From an uncultured Sulfitobacter sp. (GTDB lineage Bacteria > Pseudomonadota > Alphaproteobacteria > Rhodobacterales > Rhodobacteraceae): a stretch of 64,000 bases of DNA. The position numbers and the translations under genes were made by a program. Under the pieces are notes generated by a model that saw only the letters and a list, made by a program, of their open reading frames with translations, had not been told where the DNA came from and did no database searches. Location: assembly GCF_947502895.1 (NCBI RefSeq), contig NZ_CANNBM010000002.1, forward strand, positions 868,001-932,000. Direction: 5' to 3'. This document shows positions 44,229 through 52,543 of this stretch, in pieces; positions within the stretch are counted from its first letter, which is position 1; every line of letters begins with the position of its first letter.

Positions 44229-44960
44229 ATGGCATTTCTTGATAAACACGCCATCCTCGAGCGCAGCCCTACGTTGCTTCTCACCTTCTCGCTGCTGACA
44301 GTGACGGTCGGTGGGATCGTGGAAATCGCGCCTCTGTTCTGGCTGGAAAACACAATCGAGGAAGTGGAGGGCGTGCGCCCCTACTCCCCGCTTGAGCTGA
44401 CGGGCCGCGATATCTACATCCGCGAGGGCTGCTATGTCTGTCACAGCCAGATGATCCGCCCGATGCGCGACGAGGTTGAGCGGTATGGCCACTATTCACT
44501 GGCGGCGGAATCGATGTACGACCACCCGCACCAGTGGGGCTCCAAACGCACTGGGCCTGATCTGGCGCGTGTCGGCGGGCGCTATTCGGACGGCTGGCAT
44601 CTGGACCACCTGATGGACCCGCAATCGGTTGTACCCGAAAGCATCATGCCCAAATACGCATTCCTCGCCAGCACCAAGATCGACGGCGAATATGTGGGCG
44701 AGCTGATGTCGACGCACCGTTTTGTCGGCGTACCCTACACCGACCAGCAGATCGAAGCCGCCTATGAGGATTTTCAGGCGCAGGCCGATCCTGATGGTGA
44801 TTTCGATGTGGACGGTATGGAAGAGCGCTATCCCGGTGCGGCCATTTCCAACTTTGACGGCCAGCCGGGTGTCACGGAAATGGATGCGCTGATCGCGTAT
44901 CTCCAGATTCTGGGGACCATGGTCGACTTTTCCACCTTCACCCCTGATGCAAGCCGATAG
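44229..44960 (+). CDS. ccoO: cbb3-type cytochrome c oxidase subunit II (mono-heme cytochrome c)
   Basis: A 243-residue membrane-anchored cytochrome c. One N-terminal helix (LLLTFSLLTVTVGGIVEIAPLFW) is followed by a periplasmic domain with one heme c site, CYVCHSQM. The region around PQSVVPESIMPKYAFL supplies the distal methionine. It passes electrons from CcoP or other donors to CcoN. The order and 9-base spacing after ccoN are standard. Confidence 0.96.
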   Translation: MAFLDKHAILERSPTLLLTFSLLTVTVGGIVEIAPLFWLENTIEEVEGVRPYSPLELTGRDIYIREGCYVCHSQMIRPMRDEVERYGHYSLAAESMYDHPHQWGSKRTGPDLARVGGRYSDGWHLDHLMDPQSVVPESIMPKYAFLASTKIDGEYVGELMSTHRFVGVPYTDQQIEAAYEDFQAQADPDGDFDVDGMEERYPGAAISNFDGQPGVTEMDALIAYLQILGTMVDFSTFTPDASR

Positions 44961-44971
44961 GAGACAGCAAA

Positions 44972-45202
44972 ATGGATACCTATTCACTCCTTAGACAAAT
45001 CGCAGACAGCTGGGTTCTGTTGGCCATGTTCGGGTTTTTCGCTGGTGCGGCGGTTTGGGCATTTCTGCCCAGCCAAAGCCACAACCGCGAGGACGCCAGC
45101 ATGATCCCTTTTCGCAACGATACCCCCAATTGCACAAACGCCTGCGCGGATTGCGCCTGTGCCAGTGCAAGCGCCAAACTGGAGGCACTGACCCATGACT
45201 GA
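44972..45202 (+). CDS. ccoQ: cbb3-type oxidase subunit CcoQ with Cys-rich tail
   Basis: A 76-residue single-helix protein (helix about 14-32) in the usual ccoQ position. CcoQ stabilises the oxidase or helps attach CcoP. The tail is unusual: cysteines 54, 58, 61 and 63 lie in CTNACADCACASA, a C-X3-C-X2-C-X-C pattern that could bind a metal. After the helix the tail is expected on the cytoplasmic side. The end overlaps ccoP by 8 bases. Confidence 0.85.
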   Translation: MDTYSLLRQIADSWVLLAMFGFFAGAAVWAFLPSQSHNREDASMIPFRNDTPNCTNACADCACASASAKLEALTHD

Positions 45203-46058
45203 TAAACAGGTTGACGAAACCACAGGCGTGGAAACCACCGGCCATGAATGGGACGGCATCCGCGAATTGAACAACCCGCTGCCACGCTGGTGGCTGTGGA
45301 CGCTCTATGCCACCATCGTCTGGGCCGTTGGCTATACCATCGCCTATCCCGCATGGCCGATGATTTCGGGGGCCACAACGGGGCTGCTGGGGTATTCCAC
45401 ACGCGCCGAAGTGGCCGAGGATATCACAGCCCACGAGGCCAAAAACAGCGAACTGGTCACCGAATTGCTGGCGGTCGAGTTGCCAGCCCTGCAACCGGGC
45501 GATGATCTGCACCGCTATGCAGTCGCACGCGGCGGCGCGGTCTTTCGCGCGCAGTGCAGCCAGTGCCACGGCTCTGGTGCGGCGGGTGCAAAGGGATATC
45601 CCAACCTGCGCGACAATGACTGGCTGTGGGGCGGTGACGTGACCAACATCGCAATGACGATTGATCACGGTATCCGCAACGATACCGATGACGATGCCCG
45701 CTGGTCCGAGATGCCCGCCTTTGGCGAAATTCTCAGCGACGAGGAAATCACATCTGTGGTCAGTTACGTAAGCAGCCTGTCTGCCCCTGCTCAGGATCCT
45801 GCCTTGGCCGCTGCCGGTGCCGAACTTTTTGCCGATAACTGTTCGGCCTGTCACGGCGACGAGGGGCTGGGCAATCAGGACATGGGCGCGCCCAACCTTG
45901 CCGATGCGATCTGGCTTTATGGAGGTGACACCGAAACACTGACCCATACCGTGCGTTATTCACGCTTTGGCCAGATGCCTGCATGGGGCCAGCGCCTGTC
46001 GGACGAAGACGTGCGCGCGGTGGCGGTATATGTCCATAATCTGGGCGGCGGCGAATAA
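45195..46058 (+). CDS. ccoP: cbb3-type cytochrome c oxidase subunit III (di-heme cytochrome c)
   Basis: A 287-residue membrane-anchored di-heme cytochrome c. A cytoplasmic N-terminus and one helix (WLWTLYATIVWAVGYTIAYPAW) precede two cytochrome c domains with CSQCHG and CSACHG heme sites. Both have the downstream methionine region (SEMPAFG and GQMPAWG). It takes electrons from soluble cytochrome c or the bc1 complex. It ends the ccoNOQP unit and is followed by an intrinsic terminator. Confidence 0.96.
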   Translation: MTDKQVDETTGVETTGHEWDGIRELNNPLPRWWLWTLYATIVWAVGYTIAYPAWPMISGATTGLLGYSTRAEVAEDITAHEAKNSELVTELLAVELPALQPGDDLHRYAVARGGAVFRAQCSQCHGSGAAGAKGYPNLRDNDWLWGGDVTNIAMTIDHGIRNDTDDDARWSEMPAFGEILSDEEITSVVSYVSSLSAPAQDPALAAAGAELFADNCSACHGDEGLGNQDMGAPNLADAIWLYGGDTETLTHTVRYSRFGQMPAWGQRLSDEDVRAVAVYVHNLGGGE

Positions 46059-46087
46059 CGCTTCCCTCACCCTGCGACAAAATAGAC

Positions 46088-46113
46088 AATGCCCCCTTCA
46101 CGGGGGCATTTTT
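46088..46113 (+). terminator. Intrinsic terminator after ccoP
   Basis: A perfect 9-base stem, AATGCCCCC (46088-46096) with GGGGGCATT (46102-46110), and a TTCAC loop, then a run of five T (46109-46113). It separates ccoNOQP from ccoGHIS. Its last bases overlap the next FNR box. Confidence 0.85.
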
Positions 46114-46125
46114 GATTCAGATCAA
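46112..46125. promoter_or_regulatory. FNR box upstream of ccoG
   Basis: TTGAT-TCAG-ATCAA, a perfect FNR site centred about 59 bases before the ccoG start. It overlaps the T-run of the preceding terminator, giving ccoGHIS its own oxygen-controlled promoter. Confidence 0.85.
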
Positions 46126-46177
46126 GGCAGTGTCCCGCGCCGCGATCTACTGCTGAGAGGCCACAAAGGGAACTTTC

Positions 46178-47584
46178 ATGTCTACACCATCACTCTACAG
46201 CGCCCGCGAACCGATTTTCCCCCGTCGGGTGAAAGGCAAATTCCGTAATCTCAAGTGGTGGATTATGGGCCTGACGCTGGGCATCTATTATCTGACGCCT
46301 TGGCTGCGGTGGGATCGCGGCCCGAATTTGCCGGATCAGGCGGTGCTGATCGACATGGCAAGCCGTCGTTTCTATTTTTTCTGGATCGAAATCTGGCCGC
46401 ATGAATTCTATTTCGTTGCGGGCCTTTTGATTATGGCGGGGTTGGGGTTGTTCCTGTTCACCTCGGCGTTGGGGCGTGTGTGGTGTGGCTATACCTGCCC
46501 ACAGACCGTCTGGACGGACCTGTTTATATTGGTCGAGCGGTGGATCGAGGGCGACCGCAATGCGCGGGTGCGCCTGCACCACGCCAAGTGGGACCTGCGC
46601 AAATGGCGTTTGCGCATCGTCAAATGGGTTGTCTGGCTGGTGATTGCCATGGCAACGGGCGGTGCGTGGGTGTTCTATTTTGCAGATGCCCCTACCCTGC
46701 TGGTGGATCTGTTCACCCTGCAAGCAAGTGCTGTGGCCTACATCACCATCGCCATTCTGACCGCGACCACCTTTGTCTTTGGTGGTTTCATGCGCGAGCA
46801 AATTTGCAACTACGCCTGCCCGTGGCCGCGTATTCAGGCCGCTATGATGGACCCTGACACCATCACTGTCGCCTACCGCGACTGGCGCGGAGAGCCACGC
46901 GGCAAAGCGCATGACAACACAACAGGCGACTGCATTGATTGTATGGCCTGCGTGAACGTCTGCCCTGCGGGCATCGACATCCGCGATGGACAGCAGATGG
47001 AGTGTATCACCTGCGCGCTGTGCATCGATGCCTGTGACGATGTGATGGACAAGATCGGCAAGCCCCGCGGCCTGATTGACTATATGGCCCTGTCCGATGA
47101 AGCCGCCGAACGGGCGGGTGGTGCGCCCAAATCCATCTGGCGTCACATCTTCCGTCCGCGCACAATCATCTACACCATGATGTGGGCCTCTATCGGTATG
47201 GCGCTGGTCTATGCGCTGTTCATCCGCTCGGACATCGAGTTGACGGTCAGCCCTGTGCGCAATCCGCAATACGTGCTGCAATCGGACGGTTCCATCCGCA
47301 ACATCTATGACGTGCGGCTGCGCAACAAATCGGGCGATGACCGCGAATTCCACCTGAGCCTGACCAGCGATGCCATCCTGCGCATTGAAGTGCCAAACCG
47401 AAATCAGGGTCTGAGCGTGACTGTCCCTGCGGACAGCACCATCAATCAGCAGGTCTTTGTCACAGCGCGTCCACAAGACCCCGCGGCCTCTGACGACACA
47501 ACCGCGCTGCGCCTGTGGGTCGAAGACCTTGAAACGGGTGACCGCGCCAGCCAGAACACTACCTTCAACGGGAGAGACCAATGA
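46178..47584 (+). CDS. ccoG: Cytochrome c oxidase accessory protein, copper chaperone reductase
   Basis: A 468-residue membrane iron-sulfur protein (FixG/RdxA). It has several helices, the conserved CGYTCPQTVWTDLF and CNYACPWPR segments, and two ferredoxin-type clusters in CIDCMACVNVCPAG and CITCALCIDACD. The C-terminal domain is an Ig-like periplasmic part. It is thought to reduce copper for delivery to CcoN during oxidase assembly. It is the first gene of ccoGHIS, coupled to ccoH by a 4-base overlap. Confidence 0.95.
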   Translation: MSTPSLYSAREPIFPRRVKGKFRNLKWWIMGLTLGIYYLTPWLRWDRGPNLPDQAVLIDMASRRFYFFWIEIWPHEFYFVAGLLIMAGLGLFLFTSALGRVWCGYTCPQTVWTDLFILVERWIEGDRNARVRLHHAKWDLRKWRLRIVKWVVWLVIAMATGGAWVFYFADAPTLLVDLFTLQASAVAYITIAILTATTFVFGGFMREQICNYACPWPRIQAAMMDPDTITVAYRDWRGEPRGKAHDNTTGDCIDCMACVNVCPAGIDIRDGQQMECITCALCIDACDDVMDKIGKPRGLIDYMALSDEAAERAGGAPKSIWRHIFRPRTIIYTMMWASIGMALVYALFIRSDIELTVSPVRNPQYVLQSDGSIRNIYDVRLRNKSGDDREFHLSLTSDAILRIEVPNRNQGLSVTVPADSTINQQVFVTARPQDPAASDDTTALRLWVEDLETGDRASQNTTFNGRDQ

Positions 47585-48033
47585 TCACCGAAATCAAAGG
47601 CTGGCATGTGGCCAGCATCTTCGTCTTTGCATTCAGCATTATCGTTTCCGTGAACCTCTTGCTGGCCTACAACGCCGTGCGTACGTTTCCGGGGCTGGAG
47701 GTCAAAAACTCCTACGTGGCGAGCCAGTCGTTTGACGAGGATCGTGCGACACAGCTGGCGCTGAACTGGGACGTGTCGGCCACGTTGCAAGGCAACGATC
47801 TGACGTTGAACATTGTAAAAGACGGCACACCCATCGCCCCTGAAATTGAAACTGCGATCTTCGGGCGTGCAACCAGTGTACAGCAAGACCAGTCCCCCGA
47901 GTTCACCTTTGACGGTACCGCCTTGCGCGCAACTGTTAACGGTGGTGAGGGCAACTGGAACCTGCGGCTGCGCGCGCGCGGTGCGGATGGCACCCTGTTC
48001 CAGCAACGCGTAATCGTACGGTCGCTGCCATGA
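47581..48033 (+). CDS. ccoH: cbb3 oxidase assembly protein, FixH family
   Basis: A 150-residue membrane protein with one N-terminal helix (VASIFVFAFSIIVSVNLLLAYNAV) and a periplasmic domain with the FixH landmarks VKNSYVASQSFDED and LALNWDV. It supports cbb3 oxidase assembly together with CcoG, CcoI and CcoS. It overlaps the genes on both sides by 4 bases. Confidence 0.92.
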   Translation: MITEIKGWHVASIFVFAFSIIVSVNLLLAYNAVRTFPGLEVKNSYVASQSFDEDRATQLALNWDVSATLQGNDLTLNIVKDGTPIAPEIETAIFGRATSVQQDQSPEFTFDGTALRATVNGGEGNWNLRLRARGADGTLFQQRVIVRSLP

Positions 48034-50153
48034 CAGCCGCCGCCTGCCCTGCCTGCGTTGCGGGCGCGCCCATGGCGATGGAGGCCGCAAACGGCCCCGG
48101 CCAGCAGTTTTCGGTGCCTGGCGTCCACTGCGCCGCGTGTATCGGCCAGATCGAACGGGGCCTTGCCCATCTGCAAGGCGTTATCTCCGTCAGGGTGAAC
48201 CTGTCGATGAAGCGTCTGACGGTGACAGGCCCTGTGGCGGCTGATGCGGTGCTGGAAGCGACGCAAAATCTTGGGTTCGAGATTTATCCCCTGGACAGCG
48301 CCGCACTGAAAGTCGCGCGCGACGATGTGGGGCGCGGGCTGTTGACGCGGCTGGCTGTGTCCGGCTTTGCGATGATGAACGTGATGCTGCTGTCAGTGGC
48401 CGTTTGGTCAGGCGCGGCAGATGCCACACGCGATCTGTTTCACCTTATCTCCGCGCTGATCGCCTTGCCTGTGATCGCCTATGCGGGTCAGCCGTTTTTC
48501 TCGAACGCATGGATGGCGCTGCGGGCGCGGCGTTTGAGCATGGATGTCCCCATTTCGCTGGCAATCTGGCTGGCTGCGGGCAGCTCGCTCTACGAGACAT
48601 TGCACGGCGGCGAACACGCCTATTTCGATGCTGCTGTGGCGCTGACCTTTTTTCTGCTGATCGGGCGGTATCTGGATCACCAGACGCGCAGCGCCGCACG
48701 TTCTGCCGCGAAAGAACTGACCGCGCTGGAAGTGCATACCGCGACCCGTATCAAGGGCGACCACGCCGAGGAGATCAACGTATCCGACCTATCTGTGGGC
48801 GACGAAGTAAGCGTACCGGCAGGGGCGCGGGTGCCTGTGGATGGCACATTGCTATCGGATGCAGCACTCATGGACCGTTCGTTCCTGACGGGCGAGAGTG
48901 CCGCAATGCAGGCCGCCTATGGGGACAGCCTTCGCGCAGGCGAGGTTAATCTGGCCGCACCTGTGCGGATACGCGCCACAGCCGTCGGCGAGGATACGAC
49001 CCTGCGCCGCATGGCCGCCCTTGTCGAAACTGCCGAAAACGGGCGCAACAGCTATACCGCGCTGGCCGACAAGGCGGCATCGCTCTATGCACCCGGCGTG
49101 CATATCCTGTCCTTTGTGGCCTTTCTGGGCTGGTATCTGGCCACGGGCGATCTGCGCCATGCGATCAATATCGCTGTGGCTGTTCTGATTATTACGTGTC
49201 CCTGTGCGCTGGGGCTGGCCGTGCCTGCAGTCTCGATCGCTGCAATCAGCCGCTTGTTCAGCGCGGGATTTCTGGTGAAACACGCCACCGCGCTGGAGCG
49301 GTTGGCCGAGGTAGATCATATCGTATTTGACAAAACCGGCACGTTGACCCGCCCTTCGATTGTGCTGCCCGAGGATTTTTCCACCTCCGAGCGCCAGATC
49401 GCCAAGGCGCTGGCGCAGGCCTCGTATCACCCGCTGTCGCGCGCGTTGGCCCGAGCGCTGGAAGATACCCCCGCCGCCGAGCTGACCGACATTCAGGAAA
49501 TCGCGGGCAGTGGCGTGCAGGCCATGTTCGGCGATACGATTGTGCGTCTGGGACGCGGAGGGTGGTTGGGCGCTGGTTTTTCGGGGCTTGGTCTGCGCAT
49601 TGCCGATGCCCCCGCCCACGCGATCGAGGCACCAGAGGCCCTTCGGACAGGTGTGACAGAGGCGCTCGCCCAGCTCGACCTGCCTGCCGAGATCATGACA
49701 GGCGATGCCCCTGCCCCTGCCAATGCACTGGCCCAGCGCCTGAACCTGCCTGTGACCGCCCAAGCCACGCCAGAAGACAAGCTGGCCCGTCTGGATGCGC
49801 TGAAAGCAAACGGCGCGCATACGCTGATGATCGGGGACGGTTTGAATGACACAGCAGCCCTTGCCAGCGCGCATGCCTCTATCGCGCCATCGGCGGCGCT
49901 GGAGGCGTCACGCAGTGCGGCAGATGTGATCGTGCTGCGCGACAGCTTTGCCGATCTGCCGCTGGTATTGCGTATCGCGCGGGCGACACGTGATCTGTCC
50001 AAGCAGAACTTTACCATCGCGACGATCTACAACGTGATTGCTGTGCCTTTTGCCATTGCAGGGCTGGCCACACCGCTGGTCGCTGCCTTGGCAATGTCGG
50101 CCTCGTCACTTACTGTACTGCTAAATGCCCAACGGATGAGGTACGTACGATGA
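48030..50153 (+). CDS. ccoI: Copper-translocating P-type ATPase for cbb3 assembly
   Basis: A 707-residue P1B-type ATPase (FixI). A cysteine-rich start (ACPACVAG) precedes a heavy-metal-associated domain with GVHCAACIGQIE. The membrane metal site is CPC in ITCPCALGLAVP, the phosphorylation site is DKTGTLT, and MIGDGLNDTAAL is the hinge motif. It exports copper towards the CuB centre of CcoN. It is coupled by overlap to ccoH and ccoS. Confidence 0.95.
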   Translation: MTAAACPACVAGAPMAMEAANGPGQQFSVPGVHCAACIGQIERGLAHLQGVISVRVNLSMKRLTVTGPVAADAVLEATQNLGFEIYPLDSAALKVARDDVGRGLLTRLAVSGFAMMNVMLLSVAVWSGAADATRDLFHLISALIALPVIAYAGQPFFSNAWMALRARRLSMDVPISLAIWLAAGSSLYETLHGGEHAYFDAAVALTFFLLIGRYLDHQTRSAARSAAKELTALEVHTATRIKGDHAEEINVSDLSVGDEVSVPAGARVPVDGTLLSDAALMDRSFLTGESAAMQAAYGDSLRAGEVNLAAPVRIRATAVGEDTTLRRMAALVETAENGRNSYTALADKAASLYAPGVHILSFVAFLGWYLATGDLRHAINIAVAVLIITCPCALGLAVPAVSIAAISRLFSAGFLVKHATALERLAEVDHIVFDKTGTLTRPSIVLPEDFSTSERQIAKALAQASYHPLSRALARALEDTPAAELTDIQEIAGSGVQAMFGDTIVRLGRGGWLGAGFSGLGLRIADAPAHAIEAPEALRTGVTEALAQLDLPAEIMTGDAPAPANALAQRLNLPVTAQATPEDKLARLDALKANGAHTLMIGDGLNDTAALASAHASIAPSAALEASRSAADVIVLRDSFADLPLVLRIARATRDLSKQNFTIATIYNVIAVPFAIAGLATPLVAALAMSASSLTVLLNAQRMRYVR

Positions 50154-50290
50154 ATATTCTTGTGATCCTGATCCCCATCTCGCTGATACTGGGGGCCGCA
50201 GGTCTGGTAGCCTTTATCTGGACGGTAAAGTCAGACCAGTATGACGATGCCAGCGGCAATGCCGCGCGTATCCTGCTCGACGACGATTAG
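50150..50290 (+). CDS. ccoS: cbb3-type oxidase assembly protein CcoS
   Basis: A 46-residue protein beginning MNILVILIPISLILGAAGL. It has one membrane helix (about 3-25), the typical FIWTVKSDQYDD segment and an acidic tail ending LLDDD. CcoS is needed for insertion of heme and copper cofactors into the cbb3 oxidase. Its ATG overlaps the ccoI stop (ATGA) and its stop overlaps a convergent gene by 4 bases. Confidence 0.93.
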   Translation: MNILVILIPISLILGAAGLVAFIWTVKSDQYDDASGNAARILLDDD

Positions 50291-51375
50291 GCAGGTCTGC
50301 GCAGGGCCGATGACGCGTCCAAAAGACACGCACGCAGGCCTTTGATCCGCCTTTCGAACACTTGGGCAAAGACCAGTCCCACCATCAGCGATCCTGCGAC
50401 CAGCAGACCGTCACGCGCCAGCGTTTCGGCGGGAAATGCCGCGTCGATCAGGTGCAAAGCGGGGTAATGGGTAACATAGATCGAGAAACTGGCACCGGCC
50501 CACCAGCGGATACGCGGATGCGCGCCCTCATAGCCTTGCAGCAATCGCGCCATGCCCATGATGTGCATTGCCGCCAAACCACCCAGCAGCGCATTCCAAA
50601 GCGTCTCGTCCGAAAAGGCCAGAACGGCGCGGTAGTTGTAGGGAGAAAGTGCATCGGCTGTGATACCCGCCAGCAGGTCAGGCACACCCGCCCATTGGCA
50701 CAGCACATAGATCAGCGGCCCACCCCAAGCGAACGCGCGGGCACGGGCATGGCCGAGCCGTGCGGGTCCGCCAGATGCCACCCAATGCCACAGCCACACG
50801 CCCATCAGCCACGCAGGCATCAGCAGCAAAACCCGCGGGCCGATCAGCCAGATCGCAGCACAAAGCAACACAGCACGCCGCGCGCCTGTAAGAAAGAACG
50901 CCAGCGCAAACAGGACATAATACCCCGCCTCATAGCTAAGCGACCACAGCGGGCCATTGGAGCCGAGGCGTATCCGCTCCAGCGCGCCCCATTCGTTGGA
51001 CATGGACAAGCCACGCAGAAGCAGCTCGCCTAATGGCGCGGGATTGTAAAAGGAGGTGTAGGCCTCTGGCCCGATGCGCTGGCCCAGTTGGTCAAAGACA
51101 AACGTCAGCAGCAGCGCAGGCACCAGCACCGACATCAGTCGCGTCAGACGGTTGAACGCATAGGTAGATAGCTGTTGGTCGCGGGTCGCCGCATAGGCGA
51201 TGACCAGACCAGAGATCACAAAAAACACGATCACGCTGTCGCTGCCCAAATTAAGCTCGCGCATAAAGATGTAGTCGCCACGGGTGAAGCGCGGATATGC
51301 TATGTGGGACAAAACGACGATGATCGTCGCCCAGACCCGCAGCGCATCCAGCCAGATCGACAGGCCGCGCGTCAT
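50287..51375 (-). CDS. Membrane acyltransferase, OafA/YrhL family
   Basis: A 362-residue integral membrane protein with about ten helices and the acyltransferase-3 pattern: an N-terminal WLDALRVWATIIVVLSHIAY with the conserved His, FFVISGLVIAY, and WSLSYEAGYYVLFALAF. Such proteins O-acetylate surface or exported sugars. The ATG at 51375 begins the conserved first helix. It overlaps the stop of the sterol desaturase-family gene, so the two are cotranscribed. Substrate unknown. Confidence 0.87.
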   Translation of the reverse strand: MTRGLSIWLDALRVWATIIVVLSHIAYPRFTRGDYIFMRELNLGSDSVIVFFVISGLVIAYAATRDQQLSTYAFNRLTRLMSVLVPALLLTFVFDQLGQRIGPEAYTSFYNPAPLGELLLRGLSMSNEWGALERIRLGSNGPLWSLSYEAGYYVLFALAFFLTGARRAVLLCAAIWLIGPRVLLLMPAWLMGVWLWHWVASGGPARLGHARARAFAWGGPLIYVLCQWAGVPDLLAGITADALSPYNYRAVLAFSDETLWNALLGGLAAMHIMGMARLLQGYEGAHPRIRWWAGASFSIYVTHYPALHLIDAAFPAETLARDGLLVAGSLMVGLVFAQVFERRIKGLRACLLDASSALRRPA

Positions 51376-52373
51376 GCTACAGGGCTCTGTTCGGATGCAG
51401 GGGCCGCTTCGGGATCGCGTGAGGTGCCTTTCCACAGCGCGCGCCAGCTGTCTGCGAAGGGATGCAAAAGAGCCGAGCGCAGGTTGGGATAAGGCTGCTC
51501 GATCCGCTCTCCATGGGCGTCCGACAGGCCAAATTCCAGCCGCTCATGCTCACGCAGGACATAGAGCGTGCCGAACATCAGATCCCAGATCGCAAAAACT
51601 TCGCCATAGTTCTTATTGTAGTGTTTGCGGTCAATCGAATGGTGAACATGGTGCTGTGCGGGCGAGATGAACACATGCTCAAGCTTTGGCCCGTAGCTGA
51701 GCCAGACATGGCTATGGCGCAGGTTCGAGCCGAAGGCGTTAAAGATGAAATAACCCGCGTTCACCGTTCCGATGGTGAGAATCTCGATCTTGCCCATCAG
51801 CAAGAACAACATCAGCGCCTGAACCGTGCCGACAACAACCGTATAAAGCAACGCGCGCAGGATCAGGAACACAGGATGGTTCCTGTTAGCAGTAAGCGGC
51901 GTCATGATCTCGGCCGAGTGGTGAAGCGCATGAAAGGGCCACAGGATCGCTGCCTCGTGGTGGAGACGGTGCGCCCAGTATTTGCAGAAATCCAGCGTCA
52001 GGATCATAATCAGTGTCGCCAGCGCCAGTCTGGCCCACGTCATATCCACCAGCGCGATCGAGCCGCCCGTGGCATTGATCAACGCGTTCAGCACACCAAC
52101 AGTCATCAGCGGTGTCATGGTCACGGCAGCAAATATGCCCCCCGCCGACAAAACAGAGTTAAAGAAGAATATCTTGATATCCACGATATTGGATTTGTGC
52201 AGATAGACTTCCTTGGGCAGCAAATAGGATACAAAGGTCTTGGGCCGCCCGCGGATAATCCACAAAACAGCGACGATCAGCACGGTGATGCACAGATAGA
52301 ACACCGCCAGACGCGACCCGAGGTCGGTAAAGCTCATGACGAGTGTGGTGAAGAATTGCTGCAATAAATCCAT
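51372..52373 (-). CDS. Sterol desaturase / fatty acid hydroxylase family protein
   Basis: A 333-residue membrane di-iron oxygenase. The histidine clusters are HRLHHE, HALHHSAE and HHVHHSID, with four to five membrane helices around them. Members hydroxylate or desaturate lipids or carotenoids using oxygen. The ATG at 52373 gives the first hydrophobic segment near the N-terminus; the open frame continues 13 codons upstream. It is followed in overlap by the acyltransferase gene, so both may modify one lipid. Confidence 0.88.
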   Translation of the reverse strand: MDLLQQFFTTLVMSFTDLGSRLAVFYLCITVLIVAVLWIIRGRPKTFVSYLLPKEVYLHKSNIVDIKIFFFNSVLSAGGIFAAVTMTPLMTVGVLNALINATGGSIALVDMTWARLALATLIMILTLDFCKYWAHRLHHEAAILWPFHALHHSAEIMTPLTANRNHPVFLILRALLYTVVVGTVQALMLFLLMGKIEILTIGTVNAGYFIFNAFGSNLRHSHVWLSYGPKLEHVFISPAQHHVHHSIDRKHYNKNYGEVFAIWDLMFGTLYVLREHERLEFGLSDAHGERIEQPYPNLRSALLHPFADSWRALWKGTSRDPEAAPASEQSPVA

Positions 52374-52543
52374 GACGGCCTCTGACTGGTTTGGTGCAGC
52401 CTGCCGCATCAATGCGGCAGTAAAGAGGCCATTACATGCTAAAATTTGAACAATCGCCGCGCGGCATTCACGCAGTCAGCCCTCCGTTACGGGGTGCGCT
52501 GGCACGTTCAGGGGATGTCTCGGGCAGCTAGATAAGGGACCGG

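Noticed and set aside
43434..44492. 352-codon open frame on the minus strand
   Set aside because: It is antisense to ccoN and the start of ccoO; His-rich shadow composition and no supporting signals.
46190..47581. 463-codon open frame on the minus strand
   Set aside because: It is antisense to ccoG, which has intact iron-sulfur motifs. Nothing in the reverse frame is recognisable.
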